From: Corynebacterium lowii
GTDB taxonomy: Bacteria > Actinomycetota > Actinomycetes > Mycobacteriales > Mycobacteriaceae
Assembly: GCF_001412085.1 (NCBI RefSeq)
Contig: NZ_LKEV01000006.1
Location: forward strand, 1 to 64,000
Direction: 5' to 3'
DNA: 64,000 bases
Both the position numbers and the translations under genes were made by a program. Of the stretch, positions 28,892-37,993 are shown in pieces (within the stretch, counting starts at the first letter, position 1; each line of letters begins with the position of its first letter). The notes under the pieces were generated by a model. It had not been told where the DNA came from. It saw only the letters and a list, made by a program, of their open reading frames with translations, and searched no databases.

Positions 28892-30234
28892 TGCTGGTAC
28901 TCCTTTGCTTCCTCCTCCGTGACCGGGGTGAGAATCGCCCGGTCAATGCGGCGCTCGTCCATTCCGGAAACCCGGGCCAGCCAATGCCCCTGGGCATCGC
29001 TGAGCACTACGACGTCGCCCACCTGGGGTATGCGGCCCATCTGGGACATAATTAGCCCGCCCAAGGTTTCGTAAGGACCCTCCGGGGCGTGATAGCCAAT
29101 TTCCTCGGCCAATTCACTGGTGCGCACCAGCCCGGAGACCTCCCAACTAGTGCCAAAGCGCTGAAAATCGCGCTCGGCTACTTGGTCATCGTGTTCGTCG
29201 TAAACATCGCCCAGAATCTCCTCCACGACGTCCTCGATCGTGATGATTCCGGCGGTGCCGCCGTACTCGTCGGCCACCAGCACCATTTGAGAGCCCGCAG
29301 AACGCACGGCCTTGAGGACGGCATCGCCGCCGAGGGATTCCGGGATCGTGGGTATTTTGCGGGCCAAAGAACCCACGGTGACCTGGTGGCGCTCCTGGGA
29401 AGGAACGGAAAAAGCATCCTTGACGTGCACCACGCCCAGGGTCTCATCGAGATCGCCATTGACCACGGGAAAGCGGGAATGACCGGTATCCAGGCTGAGC
29501 GCGATGAGGTGATTAACGCTTTCCTCGGCCTGCAAGAGATCCACGGTGGAACGGGGAGTCATCAGTTCCTCGGCGGTGGTCTCACCGAACTTCAGCGAGG
29601 CCTCCAAGACCTCGGCCGTGGCGGCGTCGATACCGCCCTCCCCGGCGGAGTGGCGCACCAGGGAGCCTAATTCCTGGGGGGAGCGCGCGGAGGCTAATTC
29701 ATCGGCGGGCTCGATGCCGAGCCTGCGAACCACCCAGTTAGCCGCCACGTTGAGGAAGTTGATGAACCATTTGAAGGCGGTGTTGAAGATGTGCACCGGA
29801 TGCACGACGAAGCGCGCTACCGGTAGCGGCATGGTGATCGCAATATTCTTAGGTACGAGCTCGCCAAAGACCATCGAGAGGGCGGTGGCAACGATCATCG
29901 CCAGAATCACCGCCACGGTGGAAGAGGAACTTTCCGAAAGCCCCACGAGTTCGAGGACGGGGGTGAAATACCGCGCCAAGATGGGCTCCGCGAGGAAACC
30001 CGTGGCCAGGGTGGTGACCGTGATGCCAAGCTGTGCGCCGGAAAGCACGAAGGAAAGATTGCGGAAGTCCCGCTGCACGGCGCGCGCGGAGGCGTCGCCA
30101 CGCTCCTTGACGTGGCTATCTACGGTGGAGCGCTCCACCCCGGTGAGCGCAAACTCGATGGCCACGAAGAGCCCCGTGCTGGCCGTGAGCAAAATGAAGC
30201 CGAGTAGAGAGAGAATACCTATGAATATGTCCAT
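28888..30234 (-). CDS. CNNM/CBS/CorC membrane protein
   Basis: 448 residues. DUF21 domain (GFILLTASTGLFVAIEFALT, LATGFLAEPILARYFTP, VPKNIAITMPLPVARFV), then two CBS domains (MTPRSTVDLLQAEESV, HSRFPVVNGDLDETLGVVHV, MVLVADEYGGTAGIITIEDV) and a complete C-terminal CorC/HlyC domain (about 355-440, WEVSGLVRTSELAEEIGYH). Probably works as a pair with the shorter downstream paralogue in divalent cation homeostasis. The ATG at 30234 is followed by a clear signal-anchor-like first helix. Confidence 0.9.
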   Translation of the reverse strand: MDIFIGILSLLGFILLTASTGLFVAIEFALTGVERSTVDSHVKERGDASARAVQRDFRNLSFVLSGAQLGITVTTLATGFLAEPILARYFTPVLELVGLSESSSSTVAVILAMIVATALSMVFGELVPKNIAITMPLPVARFVVHPVHIFNTAFKWFINFLNVAANWVVRRLGIEPADELASARSPQELGSLVRHSAGEGGIDAATAEVLEASLKFGETTAEELMTPRSTVDLLQAEESVNHLIALSLDTGHSRFPVVNGDLDETLGVVHVKDAFSVPSQERHQVTVGSLARKIPTIPESLGGDAVLKAVRSAGSQMVLVADEYGGTAGIITIEDVVEEILGDVYDEHDDQVAERDFQRFGTSWEVSGLVRTSELAEEIGYHAPEGPYETLGGLIMSQMGRIPQVGDVVVLSDAQGHWLARVSGMDERRIDRAILTPVTEEEAKEYQQ

Positions 30235-30240
30235 GGTGGC

Positions 30241-31416
30241 TTAGGAGCCAGCCTTCTTCTTGGAAACACGTGCTCCCGTGATTTTAGCCAAATCCGGAGA
30301 ATCGGGGGTGATCGTTATTTGCTGTGCGTCCACCCCGGCCTTGCGCAGGAGCTGGGCCACCTCTTTTTCCTGCTGCTCCATCACCAGGGTGACCACGGTG
30401 CCGCTGTGCCCGCCGCGGGCGGTACGCCCGGCGCGGTGCACATAGGCCTTATGCTCGGCGGGGGGATCGACGTGAACTACCAGGGATACCTCCCCGATGT
30501 CGATGCCGCGCGCGGCGATGTCGGTGGCCACGAGCACCGGCACGGAGCCATCGGCAAAGCCTTCCAGGGCTCTCGTGCGGGTGGATTGCCCCTTATTACC
30601 GTGCAGGCCCGCGGCGGCGATACCGGCGCGCTGGAGCTTTTTGACCTGGCGATCCACGCCGTGCTTCGTGCGCATGAACATGATGGTTCGCCCCTTGCGC
30701 GCGCCGATGCGCAGCACGATCTCGTTGCGGGCCTCGCGGCTGCCCACCAGAAACTCGTAATGGCTCATGGTATCCACGGCTGCCTGCACGGGGGCGGTGG
30801 AGTGCTCCACGGGATCGTGGAGGTAGCGCTGCACCAGGGTGCTGACCTGACCATCGAGGGTGGCCGAGAAGAGCAGGCGCTGGCCACGGGGGGTGAGGTC
30901 GAGGAGTTTGCGCACCTGGGGCAAAAAGCCCATGTCCGCCATTTGATCGGCCTCGTCCAAGGCCGTGATCTCCACGGAATCAAAAAAGAGGGCGCGCTGA
31001 TTGATGAGGTCCTGGGCGCGACCAGGGGTGGCCACGAGCAGATCCACGGGGGCGGCCAGGGCGGTCTTGTGGCGCTTGATATTCACCCCGCCCACGACGT
31101 CGATGACCCGCAGGCCCAGGGCAGCGGCGGGATCGGCCAAACGCTCCCGAATCTGCGCGGCGAGCTCGCGGGTGGGCACGAGCACCAGGCCACGTGGGTG
31201 GCCGGGGCGGGAGGGTGCACCGGCCAGGAGAGCCAGCATGGGCAGACCAAAGGCGAAGGTCTTACCCGAACCCGTGGGGCCGCGCCCCAAAAGATCACGC
31301 CCGGCGAGAATATCCGGGATTGTGGCCTCTTGAATAGGGAAGGGGGAGGTGATCCCCTGGGAGCGCAAAGAACGGGTGATGGGCTCGGGCAAGCCGAGCT
31401 CGGAGAAAGAAGTCAC
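30241..31416 (-). CDS. DEAD-box RNA helicase
   Basis: 391 residues, GTG start. Q motif SELGLPEPITRSLRSQGI, Walker A GPTGSGKTFAFGLPM, motif Ib TPGR, motif II LDEADQMADMGF, motif III SAT, motif V VATDIAARGIDI, motif VI HRAGRTARGG. It is the minimal two-domain helicase (RhlE-like) with only a short basic tail (TGARVSKKKAGS). Probably remodels RNA during ribosome assembly or decay. Six bases separate it from the CNNM gene downstream. Confidence 0.93.
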   Translation of the reverse strand: MTSFSELGLPEPITRSLRSQGITSPFPIQEATIPDILAGRDLLGRGPTGSGKTFAFGLPMLALLAGAPSRPGHPRGLVLVPTRELAAQIRERLADPAAALGLRVIDVVGGVNIKRHKTALAAPVDLLVATPGRAQDLINQRALFFDSVEITALDEADQMADMGFLPQVRKLLDLTPRGQRLLFSATLDGQVSTLVQRYLHDPVEHSTAPVQAAVDTMSHYEFLVGSREARNEIVLRIGARKGRTIMFMRTKHGVDRQVKKLQRAGIAAAGLHGNKGQSTRTRALEGFADGSVPVLVATDIAARGIDIGEVSLVVHVDPPAEHKAYVHRAGRTARGGHSGTVVTLVMEQQEKEVAQLLRKAGVDAQQITITPDSPDLAKITGARVSKKKAGS

Positions 31417-31431
31417 CCGTAAGATACTAGG

Positions 31432-32880
31432 CTACGCCTCCACCTCGGTGCGGTCCTGGGACCACAGGGTGTGGAAGTGGCCGGGGCGATCGGTGCGCTC
31501 GTAGGTGTGCGCTCCGAAGTAATCGCGCTGCCCCTGGATGAGTGCGGCGGGCAGACGTTCGGCACGCAGGCTGTCGTAGTAGGACAGCGAGGAGGCAAAG
31601 ACCGGAATGGGCAGGCCCAGCTGGGTAGCCAGAATCACCACGCGGCGCCAGGAATCGAGGGAATCGGCCACCTCGCCCTTGAAGTACGGGTCCAGCAGCA
31701 GGGACTCCACCTCGGGGTTCTCGTTATAGGCCTCCACGATGCGGTTGAGGAACTTGGCGCGGATAATGCAGCCGCCGCGCCAGATAGTAGCCAGATCGCG
31801 GGGGTCCACGTCCCAGCCGTTTTCCGCCGAGCCCGCCTTGATCTCATCGAAGCCCTGCGCATAGGAAACCAACTTGGAGGCGTAGAGCGCGCGGCGGACG
31901 TCCTCGATGAAGCCCTGGGTATCCACGCCCAGATCCTTCAGGGTGGTGAGGCTACCGGCGGGCAGGGAGCGGGCGGCCTCGCGCTGGGTGCGAGCCCCGG
32001 AGAGCGCGCGGGCGAACACGGCCTCACCGATGCCGGTGACGGGAATACCCAGGTCGAGGGCGGCCTTTACCGTCCAGCGGCCGGTACCCTTTTGGCCTGC
32101 GGCGTCCACGATGACGTCGATAAGCGGGCGGCCCGTGGCGGCATCGACCTGGGCGAGTACCTCGGCGGTGATTTCGATGAGGTAGGAGTTGAGGGCGCCC
32201 TGGTTCCACTCCTGGAATACCTGGGAAATCTCGGCGGGCTCTAGGCCTGCGGCATAACGCAGCAGGTGGTAGGCCTCACCGATCACCTGCATATCGGCGT
32301 ATTCGATGCCGTTGTGCACCATCTTGACGAAGTGCCCGGCGCCATCGGGGCCGATGTGGGTGCAGCAGGGGGTGCCATCGACCTTGGCGGAAATATCCTC
32401 TAGCAGCGGACCCAGGGAGGCGTAGGACTCCTTGGTGCCGCCCGGCATGATGGAGGGGCCGGTGAGCGCGCCCTCCTCGCCGCCGGAGATGCCGGTGCCC
32501 ACGAAGTGCAGGCCGCGGGCGGAGATTTCCTTCTCGCGGCGCACGGTATCGGTGTAGAGGGCGTTGCCGCCATCGACGATGATGTCGCCTTCCTCCATCG
32601 CGTCCGCGAGCTGGTTAATCACGGCGTCGGTAGCAGCACCGGCCTGGACCATGATGATGGCCCGGCGCGGGCGTTCCAGTGAGGCCACGAACTCCTCGAT
32701 GGTCTCGGCGGGAAGGAAGGCACCCTCCTCGCCGTGGGCGGCCATGAAGTCCTGGGTCTTGGCCGCCGTGCGGTTATAAACGGCCACGGTGTGACCGTGA
32801 TGGGCGAAATTGCGGGCAAGGTTGGAGCCCATCACCGCGAGTCCGATAACACCGATGTGAGCCTGAGAATTATGAGTCAT
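31432..32880 (-). CDS. gnd: 6-Phosphogluconate dehydrogenase, decarboxylating
   Basis: Oxidative pentose-phosphate enzyme giving ribulose 5-phosphate, CO2 and NADPH. 482 residues from the ATG at 32880 (a TTG two codons upstream is open). NADP fold IGVIGLAVMGSNLARNFA, substrate motif GAGHFVKMVHNGIEYADMQ, and the late conserved IIRAKFLNRIVEAY and SLSYYDSLRAERLPAALIQ. No good Shine-Dalgarno is visible. It faces away from the thioesterase gene; the 48-base gap must hold both promoters. Confidence 0.97.
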   Translation of the reverse strand: MTHNSQAHIGVIGLAVMGSNLARNFAHHGHTVAVYNRTAAKTQDFMAAHGEEGAFLPAETIEEFVASLERPRRAIIMVQAGAATDAVINQLADAMEEGDIIVDGGNALYTDTVRREKEISARGLHFVGTGISGGEEGALTGPSIMPGGTKESYASLGPLLEDISAKVDGTPCCTHIGPDGAGHFVKMVHNGIEYADMQVIGEAYHLLRYAAGLEPAEISQVFQEWNQGALNSYLIEITAEVLAQVDAATGRPLIDVIVDAAGQKGTGRWTVKAALDLGIPVTGIGEAVFARALSGARTQREAARSLPAGSLTTLKDLGVDTQGFIEDVRRALYASKLVSYAQGFDEIKAGSAENGWDVDPRDLATIWRGGCIIRAKFLNRIVEAYNENPEVESLLLDPYFKGEVADSLDSWRRVVILATQLGLPIPVFASSLSYYDSLRAERLPAALIQGQRDYFGAHTYERTDRPGHFHTLWSQDRTEVEA

Positions 32881-32928
32881 GCCCAAAAGACTACCCTGCG
32901 AGCCCGCGCAGATGCTTGGATGAGAAGC

Positions 32929-33366
32929 ATGGACTTTCAGCAGATGATGAAACAGGCGGCACAGGAGCCGCTGGACGCCGCAGCCCTGGACCAGATCAAT
33001 GCCGCTTCCCAGGGGGCCGAGGCAGCGCTGGGAATCCGCTTTACCGCCGTGGGGCCGGAGGAAGTATGCGCGGAACTAGAGGTGGATGATCGGCATAAAC
33101 AACCGATGGGTTTGGTGCACGGGGGGATTTACTGCCTGCTCACCGAGGGGGTGGGCTCGATGGCGGCGCTGGTATCCACCGAGGGCAGGCCGGTGGTGGG
33201 GGTCAATAACAGCACGGACTTTATTCGCTCCGTTTCTTCTGGGGTTGTGACCGCGCGCGCGACCGCGATTCAGTGCGGGCGACGCACTCAGCTGTGGGAC
33301 GTGCAGATGCGCCAGGGGGACAGATTGCTGGCCCGTGGCACGCTGCGCACCATGACGGTGGGGTAG
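32929..33366 (+). CDS. Hotdog-fold thioesterase (PaaI family)
   Basis: 145 residues from ATG 32929; an ATG three codons earlier (32920) is equally possible. The hotdog motif is MGLVHGGIYCLLTEGVGSMAAL, with the catalytic acidic residue in TEGVGS; VGVNNSTDFIRSVSSGVVTA follows. Such enzymes cleave acyl-CoA, often aromatic. Divergent from gnd. Substrate not predictable from sequence. Confidence 0.88.
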   Translation: MDFQQMMKQAAQEPLDAAALDQINAASQGAEAALGIRFTAVGPEEVCAELEVDDRHKQPMGLVHGGIYCLLTEGVGSMAALVSTEGRPVVGVNNSTDFIRSVSSGVVTARATAIQCGRRTQLWDVQMRQGDRLLARGTLRTMTVG

Positions 33367-33525
33367 GAGCGCTGGGCGGGGGAGGCGGCGAGCCTCGCCG
33401 GTGGATTAAATGACGGCGGGGCTAAACGGCAGACGAACTCGACTCAGCTGGGCCGAGTACGCAGCTGGGCTGGGGGCACTGCGTACACAGCCAGACCAGG
33501 CTCAGCCGGATTAGACCTAGCCAGG
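33367..33525. terminator. Repeat-rich convergent intergenic region with hairpin
   Basis: Between the convergent thioesterase and corA genes. It contains an 8-bp perfect inverted repeat (GTACGCAG 33457-33464, CTGCGTAC 33479-33486), two direct copies of CAGCTGGGC (33445 and 33462), and several short AGCC/GGCT-rich motifs around 33488-33537. No coding potential. It probably ends transcription from both sides, but there is no T-run. Confidence 0.45.
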
Positions 33526-34467
33526 CTAGACCCAGCCGCGCTTCCGGCAAATCCACCACACCAGCAGCACAGAAACCAGCATGGCGAGCAGCGCCAGCGG
33601 ATAACCCAGCGGCCAGGATAATTCCGGCATGCGCTCGAAGTTCATGCCATAAATACCGGCGATGAGGGTGGGCAGGGCCACCATGCCCACGAGCACGGAA
33701 AGTTTACGCATGTCCTGGTTCTGTTGGAGGGAGATCTTGGCCGCCCCGGCGTCGATAAGGGCAGATAGGCGCTCATCGCAGCTCACCACCCGGTCGCGGG
33801 CGATATTTGCGTTATCGGCCACGTCGCGGAAATAGGAGCGCACCTCCTTACTCAATAGGTCTTTATTTTGTTTTAGTAGATTGTTTAATGCCCCAGGAAG
33901 GGGGTCGAGGCTATGGCGCATTTCCAAAACCTCGCGCTTGAGTTGATAGATCTCATCAATATGAAAGTTCGAGCTCGGGTTAAACACCGCCTCTTCCAGA
34001 TCGTTAAGGTCCTCTTCTAGCTCATCGGCAATGCGCAGGTATTCCTCCACGATGGTGTCCGCGGCGCACCAGGCCAGGGCAAAGGGGCCGTGGTCCTCCA
34101 AGGCCAAGGGGCGATCCATTCGCTCGATGAGGCCGGGAACCTGCACCCCGTGGCGCACGCTGAGCAGGAAATCGGTGCCGATCACCAGGTGAACCTCCCC
34201 GGTGCGAATAATCTGCCGGGGATCGCTGGGGGCTTCCGTATAGGCCACCGTGCGCATGACCACAAAGAGCACGGAATCATAGCGCTCCACCTTGGGGCGC
34301 TGCCGGGCGGTAACGGCATCTTCCACGATCAATTCATCGAGATCAAGGCGCTCGGCCACCTCAGCCATGCGTTCTTCAGTGGGGTGCTGAAGGTCTAACC
34401 AGCAGAAATCCCCTTTTTCCGGGCCGGTAGAGGGAACACCGTTGTGAAAAATGCGGCACAGATCCAT
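33526..34467 (-). CDS. corA: CorA-type magnesium/cobalt channel
   Basis: 313 residues from the ATG at 34467. The large cytoplasmic N-terminal domain is followed by a long helix (VLEMRHSLDPLPGALNNLL, IARDRVVSCDERLSALIDAG) and two C-terminal membrane helices joined by the signature YGMNFERMPEL. The chain ends with the cationic tail WWICRKRGWV. The GMN pore motif is intact. An ATG 11 codons upstream overlaps the divergent gene and is less likely. A -10-like TATCCT stands nine bases before the start. Confidence 0.93.
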   Translation of the reverse strand: MDLCRIFHNGVPSTGPEKGDFCWLDLQHPTEERMAEVAERLDLDELIVEDAVTARQRPKVERYDSVLFVVMRTVAYTEAPSDPRQIIRTGEVHLVIGTDFLLSVRHGVQVPGLIERMDRPLALEDHGPFALAWCAADTIVEEYLRIADELEEDLNDLEEAVFNPSSNFHIDEIYQLKREVLEMRHSLDPLPGALNNLLKQNKDLLSKEVRSYFRDVADNANIARDRVVSCDERLSALIDAGAAKISLQQNQDMRKLSVLVGMVALPTLIAGIYGMNFERMPELSWPLGYPLALLAMLVSVLLVWWICRKRGWV

Positions 34468-34476
34468 GAGTCTAGA

Positions 34477-34486
34477 AGGATACACT
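34477..34486. promoter_or_regulatory. Overlapping divergent -10 boxes (corA and methyltransferase)
   Basis: On plus, TACACT (34481-34486) stands seven bases before ATG 34494. On minus, TATCCT (34482-34477) stands nine bases before the corA ATG. The boxes share two bases, so only one polymerase can bind at a time. Both mRNAs would be leaderless or nearly so, and no Shine-Dalgarno is seen for either gene. Confidence 0.55.
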
Positions 34487-34493
34487 GGTGCCC

Positions 34494-35084
34494 ATGCCAA
34501 CCTGGAAAGAACTCCTGGCCGCCAATCCCCAACACTCCCACGACTATGCCGCGCGCTGGCAGCGCATCGCCGCGAGCGGAAAGGACATCTTTGGCGAGGC
34601 CCGGCTTATCGACGCCCTCGCGCCCCGCAACGCTCGCATCCTGGATGCGGGCTGTGGCACCGGGCGTATCGGAGGCTGGCTGGCTCGGCGCGGGCACGAG
34701 GTAGAAGGAACCGATCTTGACCCCGTGCTTATCGAGCACGCGCGCAAGGATTACCCCGAGGCGACCTGGCAGGTAGCGGATCTGGGGAGAGACGAACTCC
34801 CCAGGAACAAGTACGACGTGGTGGTGTGCGCCGGTAACGTGGTGACCTTCATCGAGGAGCCGCGGCGCGGGGAGGCGCTGCACAATATCGCGGGGGCCGT
34901 GGCACCCGGAGGCCGCTTTGTGGTGGGCTTTGGTGCCGGGCGCGGCTGGGAGTTCGGGGACTTTACGGAGACCTGCGAGCAAACCGGCCTGGTGGTGGAG
35001 AACCGATACTCCACCTGGGATCTACGCCCTTTTCACGAGGAAGCGGACTTCCTCGTGGCGGTGCTGGCTAAGCCACAATCTTGA
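34494..35084 (+). CDS. Class I SAM-dependent methyltransferase
   Basis: 196 residues. Motif I ILDAGCGTGRIGGWLARRG at about 43-61, motif II GTDLDPVLIEHARKDYP, motif IV DVVVCAGNVVTF. The start MPTWKELLAANPQHSHDYA resembles small ubiquinone/menaquinone-type methyltransferases; the acceptor is unknown. The 3' end overlaps the permease gene on the other strand by 17 bases. Transcript probably leaderless. Confidence 0.87.
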   Translation: MPTWKELLAANPQHSHDYAARWQRIAASGKDIFGEARLIDALAPRNARILDAGCGTGRIGGWLARRGHEVEGTDLDPVLIEHARKDYPEATWQVADLGRDELPRNKYDVVVCAGNVVTFIEEPRRGEALHNIAGAVAPGGRFVVGFGAGRGWEFGDFTETCEQTGLVVENRYSTWDLRPFHEEADFLVAVLAKPQS

Positions 35085-36309
35085 ACACGATCGCGCTGAT
35101 GGCCACCACGCCGGAGATCACCACAAAGACATTCGAGGCCTGGTGGCGATAGGGCGCCAGCGCCGGAACCTTGGAAATCGCATACATGGGCATGAGATAG
35201 AGCAAGGCGGCGATCACGGGGCCGGAAAGAGTCTCGATGAGGTCGAGCACGCTGGGATTGACGATGGCCGCCAACCAGGTGGTGAGAAAGATGAAGGCAT
35301 AAACGCCGAGCTCCAGCGGGCGCTGCGGAAGATCGCGCTTGACGACGCCGCGCACGATACTCTCCGCGCCCTCCGCCGCGCCGAGCACGTGGCCGAAGTA
35401 AGAAGAGACGATGGCCGCGATGGCGATAATCGGGGCGAGGTAGGACAACACGGGATTATCAAAGGCATTGGCCATATAGGACAACACCGGAAGATTGGCC
35501 TCGCGGGCGGCCTCTAGCCCCTCGGTGCCCAGGGCCAGCGAACAAGACCACACGAAGAACATGGTGAATACCGTGAGCAAGATGGCGGTATAGGCCAGCA
35601 CCACCGAGGCGTGCCGGGTGGCTTTCTCCCCGTGATTGCGCTGCATGGCCAGGGAGAACTGGGAGATGGCTGGGGAGTGGTTGAAGGCAAAGACCAAGAC
35701 CGGAATGACCAGCCAGACGGCGCCGATGGTCGCCCACACGCTCTCGCTGGGAGCACCAAAGAAGCCATCGAGATCCCAGGAGGGAATGAGGTACAAGGAG
35801 ATAGCACCCAGCAGGAAGATGAGCGGGTACACCAGGAACTGCGTGACGGCCAGCATGATCTTTTGGCCAAAGACCAAGATGAGCGTCATGCCGCCCACTA
35901 GAAGGCCGGAGAGGAGCGGGCGGGGAATCTCCGGGCCGTGGAATTGATTGACGATGAGGCTATTGACGGTATTGGTGATGCTCACCCCGTAGATGAGCAC
36001 GATGGGATAGATGGCCGCAAAGTACAGCAGGGTGATAACCCAGCCGATCTTCTCCCCGAAGTAATCGCGGGCCACCACGGTGATGTCCTCCCCCTTGCGC
36101 GGGGAGACGCACACCATGCGGGCCAAGGCCCGATGGGAAAAGTACGTCATGGGGCCGATGAGGAGGGTGGCGATGAGCAGCGGCCACACCCCCGAACTTC
36201 CGGCGTTGATGGGGAGGAAGAGAATACCGGCGCCCACAGCGGTACCAAAAAGGGAGATGGTCCAGCTCGCATCGAGACCGCGCGGTGGGCGCTGCGTGGT
36301 TGTGGCCAT
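35068..36309 (-). CDS. Serine/threonine-type amino acid permease (HAAAP family, SdaC-like)
   Basis: 413 residues and 11 hydrophobic segments. It begins WTISLFGTAVGAGILFLPIN, the first-helix signature of the HAAAP family, followed by GPMTYFSHRALARMVCVS and later VFAFNHSPAISQFSLAMQ. Members import serine or aromatic amino acids by proton symport. AAGGA stands nine bases before the ATG. Monocistronic, between convergent and co-directional genes. Confidence 0.87.
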   Translation of the reverse strand: MATTTQRPPRGLDASWTISLFGTAVGAGILFLPINAGSSGVWPLLIATLLIGPMTYFSHRALARMVCVSPRKGEDITVVARDYFGEKIGWVITLLYFAAIYPIVLIYGVSITNTVNSLIVNQFHGPEIPRPLLSGLLVGGMTLILVFGQKIMLAVTQFLVYPLIFLLGAISLYLIPSWDLDGFFGAPSESVWATIGAVWLVIPVLVFAFNHSPAISQFSLAMQRNHGEKATRHASVVLAYTAILLTVFTMFFVWSCSLALGTEGLEAAREANLPVLSYMANAFDNPVLSYLAPIIAIAAIVSSYFGHVLGAAEGAESIVRGVVKRDLPQRPLELGVYAFIFLTTWLAAIVNPSVLDLIETLSGPVIAALLYLMPMYAISKVPALAPYRHQASNVFVVISGVVAISAIVFKIVA

Positions 36310-36379
36310 AGGTAAGCGTCCTTGCTATTGAGGGGTAATTCCTATGACACTGTAGAGCCTCTGGTGAGCGCACGCACAA

Positions 36380-37882
36380 TCAGCGGCAGGATGCCTGCCG
36401 GAAGAAATCTCGTTCGAAGTAGCACGCGGCCACGAAAGCCCGCGCGGCACTCACTCGCTGGGCCGGGGAGGCCTCGGCCAGGGCGTGTTCCACCCGCTCA
36501 ATGGCCCTATGCGTCTCCTCCACAAAGGCGGCATCCCCATAGGTGTGTAACCACGGGGCATAGGGGTGATCCGAGTGGGTAGCCGCGCGCAGATGCATAC
36601 CCACGTGCGCGTAAATCCAGTAACAGGGCAGCACCGCGGCGGCGGCTTCGGCGTAGTGGGAATCGGCGGCGGCCGCGAGGAAGGAGGTATAGGCCAGGGT
36701 GACGGGGGAGACCTCCTCGGTGAGGGTACCGAGTTCCGAGCGATGGAGCTGGGCTTCTTCTTCCAAGCAGGCCGCCGCGCTGCGCGCCCAGGCGATAGAG
36801 TGCTCCGGGTGATCGCAGCGGGAGGCCACCCTGGCCAGGGTGCGGGAATAAGAAAGCAGGTAATGGGAATCCTGGGCCAGATAGAAGAGGAAGTCCTCGC
36901 GCGGCAGGGTGCCCTGGGCCAATTCTTCGATAAAGGAAAGGCGGTGGGTTTCCTCCAAGGGGCGTTGAGCCAGGCTCCACAGCGCGCGCGTCCAGGGTCC
37001 GGCGGCCCAGGAATCATCGGACTCAGGGATCGGGGAGAGTTCCGTGGGCAGCGGCCAGGGCTGCGCGGAGGCGGCCTCGGCTAGGCGTCGGCTACGGTGG
37101 CTGTGATCCACGGGGCCGTTGCCGCTGCCGACGTGAAGGTCCGCGCCGTGGCGGATCGCCTCGGCCAGCCAGCGGGTAGACCATGCGAGAGCCTGGGCCG
37201 GGGTGGCGTCGATAAGCAGGCGGGTGGCGAGGCTGGAAGAGAGGGAACAGCCGGTGCCGTGGGTGTGCGGGGTGTCGATACGCGGACAGGGGACGCGGGA
37301 GACCGAGCCCTCCGGGGTGACTAAGGCGTTATCGGCGTGGGTGCCACCTAGATGGCCGCCCTTGACGATGAAGGTGGTATCCCAGCGCCGTGCTAGGGCC
37401 GCGGCCTGGTCGATTGCCTCGTCCAGGGTGGTGGCCTCGGGGGCCTCGGCCAGCACGGCCAGTTCTTTGAGGTTGGGGGTGACCACGGTGGCCTGGGCGC
37501 AGAACTCGCGCAGGGCGGCCTCGGCCTCGGCGTCGAGCAGGCGGTGCCCGCTGGTGGATACCATCACCGGATCGAGCACGATGGGGATGGGGTGCTGGGC
37601 CAGATAGTTCGCCACCGTGGCGATGGTGTCGGCGGTGCCGAGCATGCCGATCTTCACGGCATCGACGGTGACGTCCTCAAAGACGGCATCGAGCTGGGCC
37701 ACCAGGAACTCCTGGGGCGGGGTGTGGATGGAGCGCACCCCGTGGGTATTTTGGGCTACCAGGGCGGTGGTCACGGAAAGGGGGAATCCCCCGGCCTCCG
37801 AGATGGCCTTGATGTCCGCCTGGATACCGGCACCCCCGGTGGGGTCGGTTCCGGCGATGGTGAGCACGCGCGGCAGTGCCAT
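36380..37882 (-). CDS. thiD: ThiD-TenA fusion (HMP/HMP-P kinase and thiaminase II)
   Basis: 500 residues from the ATG at 37882. Residues 1 to about 255 are ThiD: LTIAGTDPTGGAGIQADIKA, VKIGMLGT, VLDPVMVSTSGHRLL, VKGGH, and the anion hole HGTGCSLSSSLAT. Residues about 300-500 are TenA: FLFYLAQDSHYLLSYSRTLA, the catalytic Cys in VLPCYWIYAHVG, and the late YGDAAFVEETHRAI. ThiD phosphorylates the pyrimidine precursor HMP twice; TenA salvages it from degraded thiamine. A TPP riboswitch directly precedes the start. TenA-linked ThiD is known in actinobacteria. Confidence 0.95.
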   Translation of the reverse strand: MALPRVLTIAGTDPTGGAGIQADIKAISEAGGFPLSVTTALVAQNTHGVRSIHTPPQEFLVAQLDAVFEDVTVDAVKIGMLGTADTIATVANYLAQHPIPIVLDPVMVSTSGHRLLDAEAEAALREFCAQATVVTPNLKELAVLAEAPEATTLDEAIDQAAALARRWDTTFIVKGGHLGGTHADNALVTPEGSVSRVPCPRIDTPHTHGTGCSLSSSLATRLLIDATPAQALAWSTRWLAEAIRHGADLHVGSGNGPVDHSHRSRRLAEAASAQPWPLPTELSPIPESDDSWAAGPWTRALWSLAQRPLEETHRLSFIEELAQGTLPREDFLFYLAQDSHYLLSYSRTLARVASRCDHPEHSIAWARSAAACLEEEAQLHRSELGTLTEEVSPVTLAYTSFLAAAADSHYAEAAAAVLPCYWIYAHVGMHLRAATHSDHPYAPWLHTYGDAAFVEETHRAIERVEHALAEASPAQRVSAARAFVAACYFERDFFRQASCR

Positions 37883-37884
37883 AT

Positions 37885-37961
37885 GACAAAATCCCTTCGC
37901 TAGCACGAACTAGAGCAGGTTCCACGGGTGTGTTCTCAGCGCTCAGCGCACCCCGTTTGCC
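37885..37961 (-). promoter_or_regulatory. TPP (thi-box) riboswitch
   Basis: Read on minus, the conserved core is complete: GGGGTGCGCTGAG, CTGAGAACACACCCGTGGAA, CCTGCTCTAG, and GCGAAGGGA. P1 pairs GGCAAA (37961-37956) with TTTGTC (37890-37885), which ends two bases before the thiD ATG. The only Shine-Dalgarno, GAAGGGA, is part of the aptamer core, so TPP binding should block ribosome access directly (translational control, no separate expression platform). The leader starts only 32 bases after the ndh stop. Confidence 0.95.
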
Positions 37962-37993
37962 TGCTCCACAGGCTAGCAGAAGGGAGGAGGGGC

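Noticed and set aside
30319..31422. 367-codon open frame on plus opposite the DEAD helicase
   Set aside because: Shadow; all helicase motifs lie on minus.
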